A program made the position numbers and the translations under genes. From the NCBI RefSeq assembly GCF_042647465.1, contig NZ_JBHRVN010000004.1: a stretch of DNA of 64,000 nucleotides; one strand, given 5' to 3'. Each line of letters begins with the position of its first letter. The stretch's first letter is position 1. This DNA is from Wagnerdoeblera intermedia (GTDB lineage Bacteria; Pseudomonadota; Alphaproteobacteria; Rhodobacterales; Rhodobacteraceae). The notes below the pieces were generated by a model. That model had not been told where the DNA came from and searched no databases. It saw only the letters and a program-made list of their open reading frames with translations. Shown piece after piece: positions 1 through 7,530 of the stretch.

Positions 1-1365
1 GAAAAGCACCTCTGAAGAGAAGACGAACCGATCGCCGACGACCCGCACCCCTTCGCGGCCATCCAGCACCGAGCGCATCTGACCGAAGAACTCTGAGCGG
101 AACCGCTCAAGATCCTGCTTTTCGGCCTCAAGACGCCGGCGCTCGGCCTCTTCCAGCTCCGCGCGGCGCTTTTGTTCTGAGGCGACCTGCGCGAGGGCAG
201 TGTTCAGCTGCGTGCCGAGGGCGTCAAGCTGCAGACGGCTTTCCGCCCCCCCCGCCTCTGCCGCAGCCAGAAGCTCGGAGAGCGAGCCGATCTGCCCGCG
301 CAGCGCGGCCACCTGTTCGTTCAGAAGCGCGACCTGACGGGCCTGTTCCAGCCCGCGTGCCTGCTCTTCGGTGAGCTTTTTTTCCGCCGTGGCCAGAAGG
401 GCCGCGCGGCGGTCCGCCTCAGACTGGGCCTGGGCGCGGCTGGTTTCTGCTGCGAGGCGTGCAGCGATGGCGGCGGCAAGATCTTTGCGCAGGCTCTCGG
501 TCTGAGGAGCGTTGCGCCTTGCGGCTTCCAGATCGGCGGCGCTGGCCTGCTGCGCGATCAAAGCGGCCGCCAGACGCTGGTCAAGATCCTTTGACGCAGC
601 CTCAGCCGCCGCCAGAAGCGTCAGCGTTTCTTCTGCCTTTTTACGCTCGGCCTCAAGGGCCAGGGTCATCGCGGTCAGCTCGGTCTGAGCGCCTTCCAGC
701 CGTTTGCGCAAAGCTTCGGCGGCCGCCGCATCGGTCAGGCGCGCCGCTTCCGCCGCCTCCAGCTCAACCCGGCGGCTCTCAGCCGCCTGCGTCGCTGTTG
801 CCTCGCTGCGGCGCAGATCCTCAACCAGGGCCTCCAGCGCCTCGCGCCGCGCCGCATCAAGCCGCGCGGCTTCTGCGGCCGCATCCATCTCACTGCGCGC
901 CGAGGCGAGGGCCGCATCCAGCGCCTCTTTCTCACTCAGCACCCTGCCCGCTTCTGCCTGCGTGCGGACCAGATCGGCGCGGATCCCGTCACGCTCAGCC
1001 ATGAGCGCCAGAACCTGCTCCTCAAAATCCGCGATCCGGCCCCGGGCCTCAGAAAGATCGCCGGAGAGCGCAGCAATACGGGCGGCCCGCAGATCGAGCT
1101 CCGCCCGGGCACTCCCCAGCTCATCCCCAAGCCGGTTGGCTTTTTCAGTCTCAAGGCCCAGCGCATCGGCCAGCTGTGCGACCTGACCCGAAAGGCTGTC
1201 GAGTTCGCTGGTCTGGGAATTGATGGTGTCGCGCAGAACCGACTGCACGATCATAAAGACCGTCAGCAGAAAGATCAGAACGATCAGCAGCGAGCCCATG
1301 GCATCGACGAAGCCCGGCCAGATATTGGGCCCCTGGCGCGCGCCGTTGCGGCGAGACAGGCCCAT
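1..1365 (-). CDS. OmpA/MotB-like peptidoglycan-binding coiled-coil protein (partial, C-terminus outside window)
   Basis: The frame stays open from an ATG at 1365 to the window edge (455 codons). The N-terminus has one membrane segment (about residues 20-42, including GSLLIVLIFLLTVFMI). A long Ala/Glu/Arg-rich coiled coil follows. The last visible residues (GVRVVGDRFVFSSEVLF) match the start of an OmpA-type peptidoglycan-binding domain. This is MotB architecture without flagellar context. The start lies one base after the stop of the ExbB/MotA-like gene, so the two are probably co-translated. I infer an energised envelope complex anchored to the wall; the substrate is unknown. Confidence 0.8.
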   Translation of the reverse strand, partial: MGLSRRNGARQGPNIWPGFVDAMGSLLIVLIFLLTVFMIVQSVLRDTINSQTSELDSLSGQVAQLADALGLETEKANRLGDELGSARAELDLRAARIAALSGDLSEARGRIADFEEQVLALMAERDGIRADLVRTQAEAGRVLSEKEALDAALASARSEMDAAAEAARLDAARREALEALVEDLRRSEATATQAAESRRVELEAAEAARLTDAAAAEALRKRLEGAQTELTAMTLALEAERKKAEETLTLLAAAEAASKDLDQRLAAALIAQQASAADLEAARRNAPQTESLRKDLAAAIAARLAAETSRAQAQSEADRRAALLATAEKKLTEEQARGLEQARQVALLNEQVAALRGQIGSLSELLAAAEAGGAESRLQLDALGTQLNTALAQVASEQKRRAELEEAERRRLEAEKQDLERFRSEFFGQMRSVLDGREGVRVVGDRFVFSSEVLF

Positions 1366-1366
1366 C

Positions 1367-2521
1367 TTAATGCCCCGACGCGCGGGCGAACTGGCGGACC
1401 GCAGCCGTCAGCGCGGTCAGATCGGCGCGCAGATCGGCCACCGATTCCTGACGACCCGCGCTCATCTCTTCCAGAACCCGCAGCAGCTGCACATCGATGG
1501 AGCGCAGCCGCATCCGGGCCTCAGCATCCGCGCCAAGCCCGCCTTCGGTCTCCATGATCTCCAGCATCCGTGCCTGCGAGCGTGCGATCTGCTGCAATGC
1601 GGGATCGGAATTGCCAAGGGCGGCCATTTCCTTAAAGCCCTCAGCCATCGCCTGAAGCCCCTCTGCCATTGCCGCACGGTCCTGCGAGGCGCGCTGCTCC
1701 GTCTGCTCCATCCGCCGCACGATCTGATCGAGAAGCCCCACCAGAGCCGAGCTGTCACCATCGGTATCCGAGCCTGCCAGCCCGATCCGCGTGATCGACG
1801 AGAGCCATTCCTCCAGCTCACGGTAAAAGCGGTTCTGACCGTGGCTGACGAAAAGCTCCAGCAGACCGACCACCAGCGAGCCTGCAAGCCCCACCAGCGA
1901 GGAGGAGAAAGCAACGCCCATCCCGCCCAGCTGGCTTTCCAGCCCGCTCATCAGCTTCTGGAAGACCTGAACGGCGGTCTCTCCCTCTTTGGGGCTGAGC
2001 GCACGGATGGTTTCCACCACGCCGGGGATGGTGGTTGCCAGACCATAAAAGGTCCCGAGCAGCCCCAGAAAGATCAGCAGGTTCGTCAGATAGCGCGTGA
2101 TGTCACGCACCTCATCAATCCGCGTCGCCAGACTGTCGAGGATCGAGCGCGTCGAGCCGGCCGAAAGCTCACTCTCGACCCCGCGGGAGCGCAGCAGTGC
2201 CGCAAGCGGAGCCAGCAGACGCGGGGCCGTGGTATACTGCGCCCCCCGTCCCTGACCATTGGCCAGAAAATCCTCAAGCCAGCGCACGGAATAAAACAGC
2301 TGCAGGATCTGCCAGAAGCAGGCAATCACCCCCAGCAGAAAGACGATCCCGATCACCCCGTTCAGCCAGGGACTGGTCAGGAAGACATCCCTCAGCGCGC
2401 CAAAGGCCAGCCAGGCGCCTGCCCCGAAAAGGCCGATGACAATCAGCATGGAGAGGATTTGCGAGACGGGCCGTGTGAACTGAACGGAGGTCTCGGTCGG
2501 GGGGGTAACTTTGGTCTTCAA
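1367..2521 (-). CDS. MotA/TolQ/ExbB-family proton channel protein
   Basis: The protein has 384 residues. It has two membrane segments near the N-terminus (about 24-42 and 52-75), a cytoplasmic stretch, then the ExbB/MotA core with two more segments (LLIFLGLLGTFYGLATTIPG and VAFSSSLVGLAGSLVVGLLE). The tail is charged and helical. Family members form proton-conducting pentamers in the inner membrane. The start is a TTG at 2521; no better ATG precedes the first membrane segment. It pairs with the downstream OmpA/MotB-like gene and has no ExbD or TonB beside it, unlike the separate TonB operon at 55387-57881. Confidence 0.82.
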   Translation of the reverse strand: MKTKVTPPTETSVQFTRPVSQILSMLIVIGLFGAGAWLAFGALRDVFLTSPWLNGVIGIVFLLGVIACFWQILQLFYSVRWLEDFLANGQGRGAQYTTAPRLLAPLAALLRSRGVESELSAGSTRSILDSLATRIDEVRDITRYLTNLLIFLGLLGTFYGLATTIPGVVETIRALSPKEGETAVQVFQKLMSGLESQLGGMGVAFSSSLVGLAGSLVVGLLELFVSHGQNRFYRELEEWLSSITRIGLAGSDTDGDSSALVGLLDQIVRRMEQTEQRASQDRAAMAEGLQAMAEGFKEMAALGNSDPALQQIARSQARMLEIMETEGGLGADAEARMRLRSIDVQLLRVLEEMSAGRQESVADLRADLTALTAAVRQFARASGH

Positions 2522-2681
2522 CGGTCGGGCCGCCCTTCGCCTTTCGATGTGACGCGCATCCTAGGCGCGGGGGCCTGCCCTGCCAATGGGATTTTCGTGT
2601 CACGGCTGTGACACGCCGGGCGTTGCACCTTTCGGCGCAGAGGTGTCTGATGGACGCCCGTGATTTATGGAGTGCCGCGCT

Positions 2682-3323
2682 ATGACCCCTCAGGACAGCT
2701 CAGCCTATCTGATTACGCTGGCGGCCAGAGCCCCCGTCATCCCCGTGCTGGTGGTGGAGGATGAGACAAAGGCTGCACCTCTTGCCGAAGCCCTGGTCGC
2801 CGGCGGGCTGGCGCTGCTCGAGGTGACCCTGCGAACCTCCTCCGCGCTGGATGCGCTGGCCCGCATGACTGAGGTGCCGGGGGCGGTTGTGGGCGCCGGG
2901 ACGGTCATTACCCCTGAAGATGCGCGTGCAGCCAAAGCCGCGGGTGCGCAGTTCGCCGTCTCTCCGGGGGCGACACCGGCGCTGATCGCCGCCTGCACCG
3001 GGATCGGCCTGCCGCTGTTGCCGGGGGCGGCCAGTGCCTCAGAGGTCATGGCGCTGCTGGCGGCGGGGTTCAGCTTTGCAAAATTCTTCCCCGCCGCGCA
3101 GATCGGCGGTGCGCCTGGGCTGAAATCCCTCGGCGGGCCGCTGCCGCAGATGCGCTTTTGCCCGACGGGCGGCATCACCCCGGAGAGCGCGCCGGGCTAT
3201 CTGTCGCTAAAAAACGTGGCCTGCATCGGCGGCTCCTGGATCGCACCGCCGGATCTGCTGGCGAAGGAGGATTTTGCCGCGATCCGCCGTCTTGCCACCG
3301 CCGCCGCCGCGCTGCGCGGCTGA
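2682..3323 (+). CDS. eda: KDPG / 4-hydroxy-2-oxoglutarate aldolase
   Basis: This is a 213-residue class I aldolase of the Entner-Doudoroff pathway, splitting 2-keto-3-deoxy-6-phosphogluconate into pyruvate and glyceraldehyde 3-phosphate. The Schiff-base lysine lies in FAKFFPA and the catalytic glutamate in LLEVTLRT. The length fits the family. I chose ATG 2682 because GGAG sits nine bases upstream; the in-frame ATG at 2667 has no such site. The edd partner is not in the window. A hairpin at 3362-3383 (GGAAGGGG, loop CGCAAA) lies downstream without a T-tract. Confidence 0.92.
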   Translation: MTPQDSSAYLITLAARAPVIPVLVVEDETKAAPLAEALVAGGLALLEVTLRTSSALDALARMTEVPGAVVGAGTVITPEDARAAKAAGAQFAVSPGATPALIAACTGIGLPLLPGAASASEVMALLAAGFSFAKFFPAAQIGGAPGLKSLGGPLPQMRFCPTGGITPESAPGYLSLKNVACIGGSWIAPPDLLAKEDFAAIRRLATAAAALRG

Positions 3324-3464
3324 GACACGGGGCCGCCACCCGATAGCTCACCTTAACTCCCGGAAGGGGCGCAAACCCCTTCCCCGATGTCGCGCCCCCT
3401 GAGCCGCCCTCTGTCAGGCTGTGCAGTGACAGCGGTCTTCTTCTCCGCTTCCGCTGCAGACAGA

Positions 3465-3496
3465 CGGGATTGTAATCCCGCCTCTTTGCGTCAAAG
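3465..3496. promoter_or_regulatory. Two inverted repeats upstream of prpE
   Basis: A perfect 7-bp inverted repeat, CGGGATT-GT-AATCCCG, spans 3465-3480. A second one, CTTTG-CGT-CAAAG, spans 3484-3496. Both lie 60-95 bases before the prpE start and look like operators. The bound regulator is unknown. Confidence 0.4.
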
Positions 3497-3557
3497 CTGC
3501 CGTGAGAGGGGCGGCCACGCGGGGGAGACGCGGGCCGCTTTGGGAGGAGAGACCGCG

Positions 3558-5462
3558 ATGAGCTATCACGAGACCTATGCCGCCTGCGCCGCCGATCCCG
3601 ATGGCTGGTGGATGCGCGAAGCCGGGGCGCTGGACTGGGTCAAAAAACCGACGAAGGCACTTTTTGACGACAATGCCCCGCTCTATGAGTGGTTCGCAGA
3701 CGGTGAGCTGAACGCCTGCTGGAACGCCGTGGACCGCCATGTCCTGGGCGGCCGCGCGGATCAGACGGCCATCATCTGGGACAGCGCCGTCACAGGTCAG
3801 GTGCAGAAAATAACCTACCGCGACCTGCAGGAGCGGACCGCGCGTCTGGCCGGGGCCCTTCGGGCGCGGGGCGTCGCCAAAGGCGACCGGGTGCTGATCT
3901 ATATGCCGATGATCCCTGAGACCATGGTGGCCATGCTGGCCTGCGCCCGGATCGGGGCGGTGCATTCGGTGGTCTTCGGCGGCTTTGCCGCGCCGGAACT
4001 GGCCACCCGCATTGAGGATGCCACGCCCAAAGCGATCCTCGCCGCCTCCTGCGGGATCGAGCCGGGGCGCATCGTTCGCTATAAGCCGCTTCTGGATGCC
4101 GCCCTTAAGCAGTCAAAGCACCAGCCGGATCTTTGTGTCATCTTCCAAAGACCCGAGGAGACCGCCCCCCTGACGGAGGGCCGCGACATGGACTGGCACG
4201 CCTTTCAGAAAGACGCCCCCCTCGCCGACTGCCTGCCCGTTGCGGGCAATCATCCCGCCTATATCCTTTACACCTCCGGCACCACCGGACAGCCCAAGGG
4301 CGTTGTGCGCCATACCGCAGGCCATCTGGTGGCGGTCAACTGGTCGATGAAGAACATCTACGGAATGAAGCCGGGCGAGGTGTTCTGGACCGCCTCAGAT
4401 CTGGGCTGGGTCGTGGGGCACAGCTTTATCTGCTACGGCCCCCTGGTGCATGGCAATACGACCGTGCTCTTTGAAGGCAAGCCCGTCGGCACGCCGGATG
4501 CGGGGACCTATTGGCGTGTGGTGCAGGATCATAAGGTCGCGGCCCTCTTTACCGCGCCCACGGCTTTTCGGGCCATCCGCCGGGATGATCCAGACGGCGC
4601 TCTGATCGCGAAATATGACCTCTCCTCGCTGCGCACCCTTTTTCTGGCCGGAGAGCGCGCGGACCCCGATACGATTCACTGGGCGCAGGACAAGCTGCAG
4701 CGCCCGGTGGTCGATCACTGGTGGCAGACCGAGACCGGCTGGCCCATTGCGGCAAATCCGGTGGGTCTGGGCGCCCTTCCCGTCAAACCCGGCTCCCCCT
4801 CAGTTCCCATGCCGGGATATCAGATCGAGGTGCTCGATGACCAGGGGCGGCCGCTCCCCGCCAATGAACTGGGTGCCATCACCATCCGTCTGCCGCTGCC
4901 GCCCGGCACGCTGCCCACCCTCTGGCAGGCAGAGGCCCGCTTTCGCAAAAGCTATCTTGAGGCCTTCCCCGGCTATTACGAGACCGGAGACGCGGGCTAT
5001 ATGGATGAAGACGGCTATGTCTATATCATGGCGCGCACCGATGATGTGATCAATGTGGCGGGCCATCGCCTTTCCACCGGCGCGATGGAGGAGGTGCTGC
5101 TCAGCCACCCCGATGTTGCTGAATGCGCCGTGATCGGGGCAGCAGATGCGCTGAAAGGCCAGACCCCGATCGGGTTTTTGTGCCTCAACCGTGGCACCAC
5201 CCGGCCGGAAGCGGAGATCATCGCCGATTGCGTGGCCCTGATGCGCGACAAAATCGGGCCGGTGGCAGATTTTCGCAAAGCCGTGGTGATTGAACGGCTG
5301 CCGAAAACGCGCTCAGGCAAGATCCTGCGCGCCACCATGCTGAAGATCGCCGATGGTGCTGCGGTAAAACCCCCGGCAACAATCGATGATCCCGCCATTC
5401 TGGATGAGATCCGCATGGCCCTTGGCCGGATCGGCTATCCGCTCGCCGGACCATCGGCTTAA
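3558..5462 (+). CDS. prpE: Propionyl-CoA synthetase (propionate--CoA ligase)
   Basis: This 634-residue AMP-forming acyl-CoA synthetase activates propionate. It has the P-loop-like YTSGTTGQPKGV, the QTETGWP motif (A5-type) and the C-terminal TRSGKILR with the catalytic lysine. The order and spacing follow E. coli PrpE (for example RVLIYMPMIPE, ARIGAVHSVVFGGFA) more closely than acetyl-CoA synthetase. ATG 3558 has GGAGG at 3543-3547; the frame is open further upstream but that part is not family-like. Two inverted repeats precede it. It stands alone, with eda upstream on the same strand. Confidence 0.93.
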   Translation: MSYHETYAACAADPDGWWMREAGALDWVKKPTKALFDDNAPLYEWFADGELNACWNAVDRHVLGGRADQTAIIWDSAVTGQVQKITYRDLQERTARLAGALRARGVAKGDRVLIYMPMIPETMVAMLACARIGAVHSVVFGGFAAPELATRIEDATPKAILAASCGIEPGRIVRYKPLLDAALKQSKHQPDLCVIFQRPEETAPLTEGRDMDWHAFQKDAPLADCLPVAGNHPAYILYTSGTTGQPKGVVRHTAGHLVAVNWSMKNIYGMKPGEVFWTASDLGWVVGHSFICYGPLVHGNTTVLFEGKPVGTPDAGTYWRVVQDHKVAALFTAPTAFRAIRRDDPDGALIAKYDLSSLRTLFLAGERADPDTIHWAQDKLQRPVVDHWWQTETGWPIAANPVGLGALPVKPGSPSVPMPGYQIEVLDDQGRPLPANELGAITIRLPLPPGTLPTLWQAEARFRKSYLEAFPGYYETGDAGYMDEDGYVYIMARTDDVINVAGHRLSTGAMEEVLLSHPDVAECAVIGAADALKGQTPIGFLCLNRGTTRPEAEIIADCVALMRDKIGPVADFRKAVVIERLPKTRSGKILRATMLKIADGAAVKPPATIDDPAILDEIRMALGRIGYPLAGPSA

Positions 5463-5731
5463 GGCAGAACGGTCTCCTGCCCCCGGTGCGTTACCTGTGC
5501 GGGGGCGGGTACGACAAAGCGCAGCCTCTCATCGGTCGCGCTGCAGCCGTGATGAGAGGAAAGCATACTGCCGGAAGCCAGGGTTCAGGGTGATCTCACA
5601 TCGGCACCCTGCCCCCTCTGACGCGCCACAACAGTGAGTAACCGGCAGCTACGGATCTGCGCCCGCCGGAAACCAACCACACTCCCTCATAAGACCGGGC
5701 GTGAAAATGACGTGATAAAACTCCGCCGCGC
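5463..5731. other. Intergenic region between prpE and tRNA-Leu
   Basis: No convincing gene was found. A G/C-rich inverted repeat follows the prpE stop (CCTGCCCCCG near 5474 with CGGGGGCGGG near 5498). It could end transcription but has no T-tract. Confidence 0.4.
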
Positions 5732-5768
5732 CAAAACGAAACGGCGCCCCCGAAGGAGCGCCGTTTTC
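5732..5768 (-). terminator. Terminator of tRNA-Leu(CAA)
   Basis: Read on the minus strand, AAACGGCGC pairs with GCGCCGTTT around a short loop and is followed by CGTTTT. It lies directly after the tRNA. Confidence 0.75.
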
Positions 5769-5774
5769 GTCAGC

Positions 5775-5858
5775 TGGTACGGGTGGGGAGACTCGAACTC
5801 CCAAGCCTTGCGGCGGAGCATTTTGAATGCCCTGCGTCTACCATTCCGCCACACCCGC
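5775..5858 (-). tRNA. tRNA-Leu(CAA)
   Basis: The minus strand folds as a class II tRNA. Acceptor GCGGGTG pairs with CACCCGT, the anticodon stem is GGGCA/TGCTC with loop TTCAAAA (anticodon CAA), a variable arm is present, the T-loop is TTCGAGT, and the CCA end is encoded. It reads UUG codons. Confidence 0.97.
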
Positions 5859-6058
5859 ACGGGATTTGCATCCGGCTGATACACTTCTCTTACAAGGCCG
5901 CCCCCCCGGGGTTCAATCCCCTTTCATATTGCCGTGACAAGAAAATTGTGCCGCCGTCCCGACGGTTGCACGGCTCCGTGATCACCCGGCCGCCGCCCGC
6001 CCCTTGCCTTTTTCGCCGCAGCGGGGAAAGTCAGCGCGATCGCCTGAAAGGAACCGCC

Positions 6059-6523
6059 GTGACCCGGACGCCGCTTATTCTCATTGCCACCGCAGGATCG
6101 GCTGCGCTTTTGCTGGGCGCTCTGGCCTTTCAATATCTAGGCGGCCTCTTTCCCTGCCCGCTTTGCATCTGGCAGCGCTGGCCACATCTGGCGGCGGTGC
6201 TGATCGGCCTGCTGGCCCTGCGCATCCGCGAGCCGCTGCTGCCGCTGCTGGGGGCCCTTGCCGCCCTGAGCACCGCCGCGATCGGCGGCTTTCACACCGG
6301 GGTTGAGCTGGGCTGGTGGGAAGGGCTGCAAAGCTGTCAGGGCGCGGGGATTGCAAACCTGTCGATGTCGGATCTGCTGAACCCCTCGGCAGCGGCCCCC
6401 GATCCGGTGCGCTGTGACCAAGTGGCCTGGTCCTTCCTTGGCCTGTCGATGGCTGCCTGGAATATGATTGCAAGCCTTGGCCTCACAGCCCTCTGGCTTC
6501 TGGCCGCAAAGCGCAGCCGCTGA
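6059..6523 (+). CDS. dsbB: Disulfide bond formation protein DsbB
   Basis: This is a 154-residue, four-helix inner-membrane quinone reductase that reoxidises DsbA. The first redox pair is CPLC in FPCPLCIWQRWPH. The second pair is the cysteines in LQSCQGAG and PVRCDQVAW, within a long periplasmic loop. I chose GTG 6059, with AAAGGA just upstream; this starts the protein right before the first membrane helix. The frame is open upstream only because it crosses the tRNA. No dsbA is nearby. A strong hairpin follows. Confidence 0.9.
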   Translation: MTRTPLILIATAGSAALLLGALAFQYLGGLFPCPLCIWQRWPHLAAVLIGLLALRIREPLLPLLGALAALSTAAIGGFHTGVELGWWEGLQSCQGAGIANLSMSDLLNPSAAAPDPVRCDQVAWSFLGLSMAAWNMIASLGLTALWLLAAKRSR

Positions 6524-6544
6524 GCAGAACGGACCGCGAAAGAC

Positions 6545-6571
6545 AAAGGGGGCCGGTGGCCCCCTTTTTTT
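6545..6571. terminator. Bidirectional terminator between dsbB and the convergent oxidoreductase
   Basis: GGGGGCC-GGT-GGCCCCC is flanked by AAA and T7. It can serve both converging genes. Confidence 0.85.
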
Positions 6572-6597
6572 AACACCGCGACAGATCGCAGAGGTGC

Positions 6598-7464
6598 TTA
6601 CTTCGGCAGCCGCTTAATCAGCGAGGAGGTATCCCAGCGCCCGCCGCCCATCTGCTGCACATCTTTGTAATACTGATCGATCAGCGCGGTTCCGGGCAGG
6701 CTTGCGCCGATCTGATCGGCGGTTGCGAGACAGATACCCAGATCCTTCCGCATCCAGTCCACCGCGAAGCCGAAATCGAACTGATCCGCCAGCATGGTCT
6801 TGTGACGGTTCACCATCTGCCAGGAGCCTGCCGCGCCGCCTGCGATCACCTCGACCACGGCTTCGCCGTCAAGCCCGGCTTTCTGCGCGAAATGCAGCGC
6901 CTCGGAGAGACCCTGCACCAGGCCTGCGATGGCGATCTGATTGACCATCTTGGCCAGCTGCCCCGCGCCGCTGTCGCCAAGGCGTTTGCAGATCCTCGCA
7001 TAGGCCGCGATCACCGGCTCAGCGCGGGCATAATCGGCCTCCTCGCCGCCGCACATGACCGACAGCACGCCGTTCTGCGCCCCGGCCTGCCCGCCCGAGA
7101 CCGGCGCATCCACAAAGCCAAGGCCCAGCGCGCGGGCGGCGTCATTCAACTCGCGCGTGACCTGAGCCGAAACGGTGGTGTGATCGACAAAAACCGCCCC
7201 CGCCGTCATCCCGGCAAAAGCCCCCGCCTCTCCCAGGCAGACAGAGCGCAGATCGTCATCATTGCCCACACAGGCCATGACAAATTCCGCGCCCTCTGCC
7301 GCTTCACGGGCCGAAGCCGCCGCGCGGCCGCCATGTTCCGCGACCCAGGCCTGCGCCTTTGCTGCGGTCCGGTTCCAGACCGTCACCTCATGCCCTTTGG
7401 CCTGCAGATGCCCCGCCATAGGGTAGCCCATGACCCCAAGACCCAAGAATGCCACACGTGCCAC
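6598..7464 (-). CDS. 3-hydroxyisobutyrate dehydrogenase-family NAD(P)-dependent oxidoreductase
   Basis: The 288-residue protein starts with a Rossmann fold (GLGVMGYPMAGHL). It carries the substrate motif DAPVSGGQAGA and the catalytic lysine in GAGQLAKMVNQ. This is the beta-hydroxyacid dehydrogenase family, which includes 3-hydroxyisobutyrate, tartronate semialdehyde and related reductases; the substrate cannot be fixed from sequence. The start is GTG 7464 with GGGGGAAG close by. It converges on dsbB and diverges from the acylase gene. Confidence 0.85.
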   Translation of the reverse strand: MARVAFLGLGVMGYPMAGHLQAKGHEVTVWNRTAAKAQAWVAEHGGRAAASAREAAEGAEFVMACVGNDDDLRSVCLGEAGAFAGMTAGAVFVDHTTVSAQVTRELNDAARALGLGFVDAPVSGGQAGAQNGVLSVMCGGEEADYARAEPVIAAYARICKRLGDSGAGQLAKMVNQIAIAGLVQGLSEALHFAQKAGLDGEAVVEVIAGGAAGSWQMVNRHKTMLADQFDFGFAVDWMRKDLGICLATADQIGASLPGTALIDQYYKDVQQMGGGRWDTSSLIKRLPK

Positions 7465-7530
7465 AGCTTCCCCCTGTTCCGGCTTTCGTCTAGGGTCAGT
7501 GCTAACCTGACCTGACGCCTGAGCAAAGCC

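Noticed and set aside
1..2521. Zorya-type phage defence (ZorA/ZorB)
   Set aside because: The channel and OmpA-type pair are similar in plan, but no ZorC/D/E-like gene is present, and the upstream neighbour is a core metabolic gene.
1220..2611. 463-residue open frame on the plus strand opposite the ExbB-like gene
   Set aside because: It is rich in Arg, Gln, His and Pro and has no family features. The minus-strand frame encodes a clear membrane protein; high GC content produces long antisense frames.
5783..6058. Upstream extension of the dsbB frame
   Set aside because: It runs across tRNA-Leu, and a good GTG start with ribosome site lies right before the first helix.
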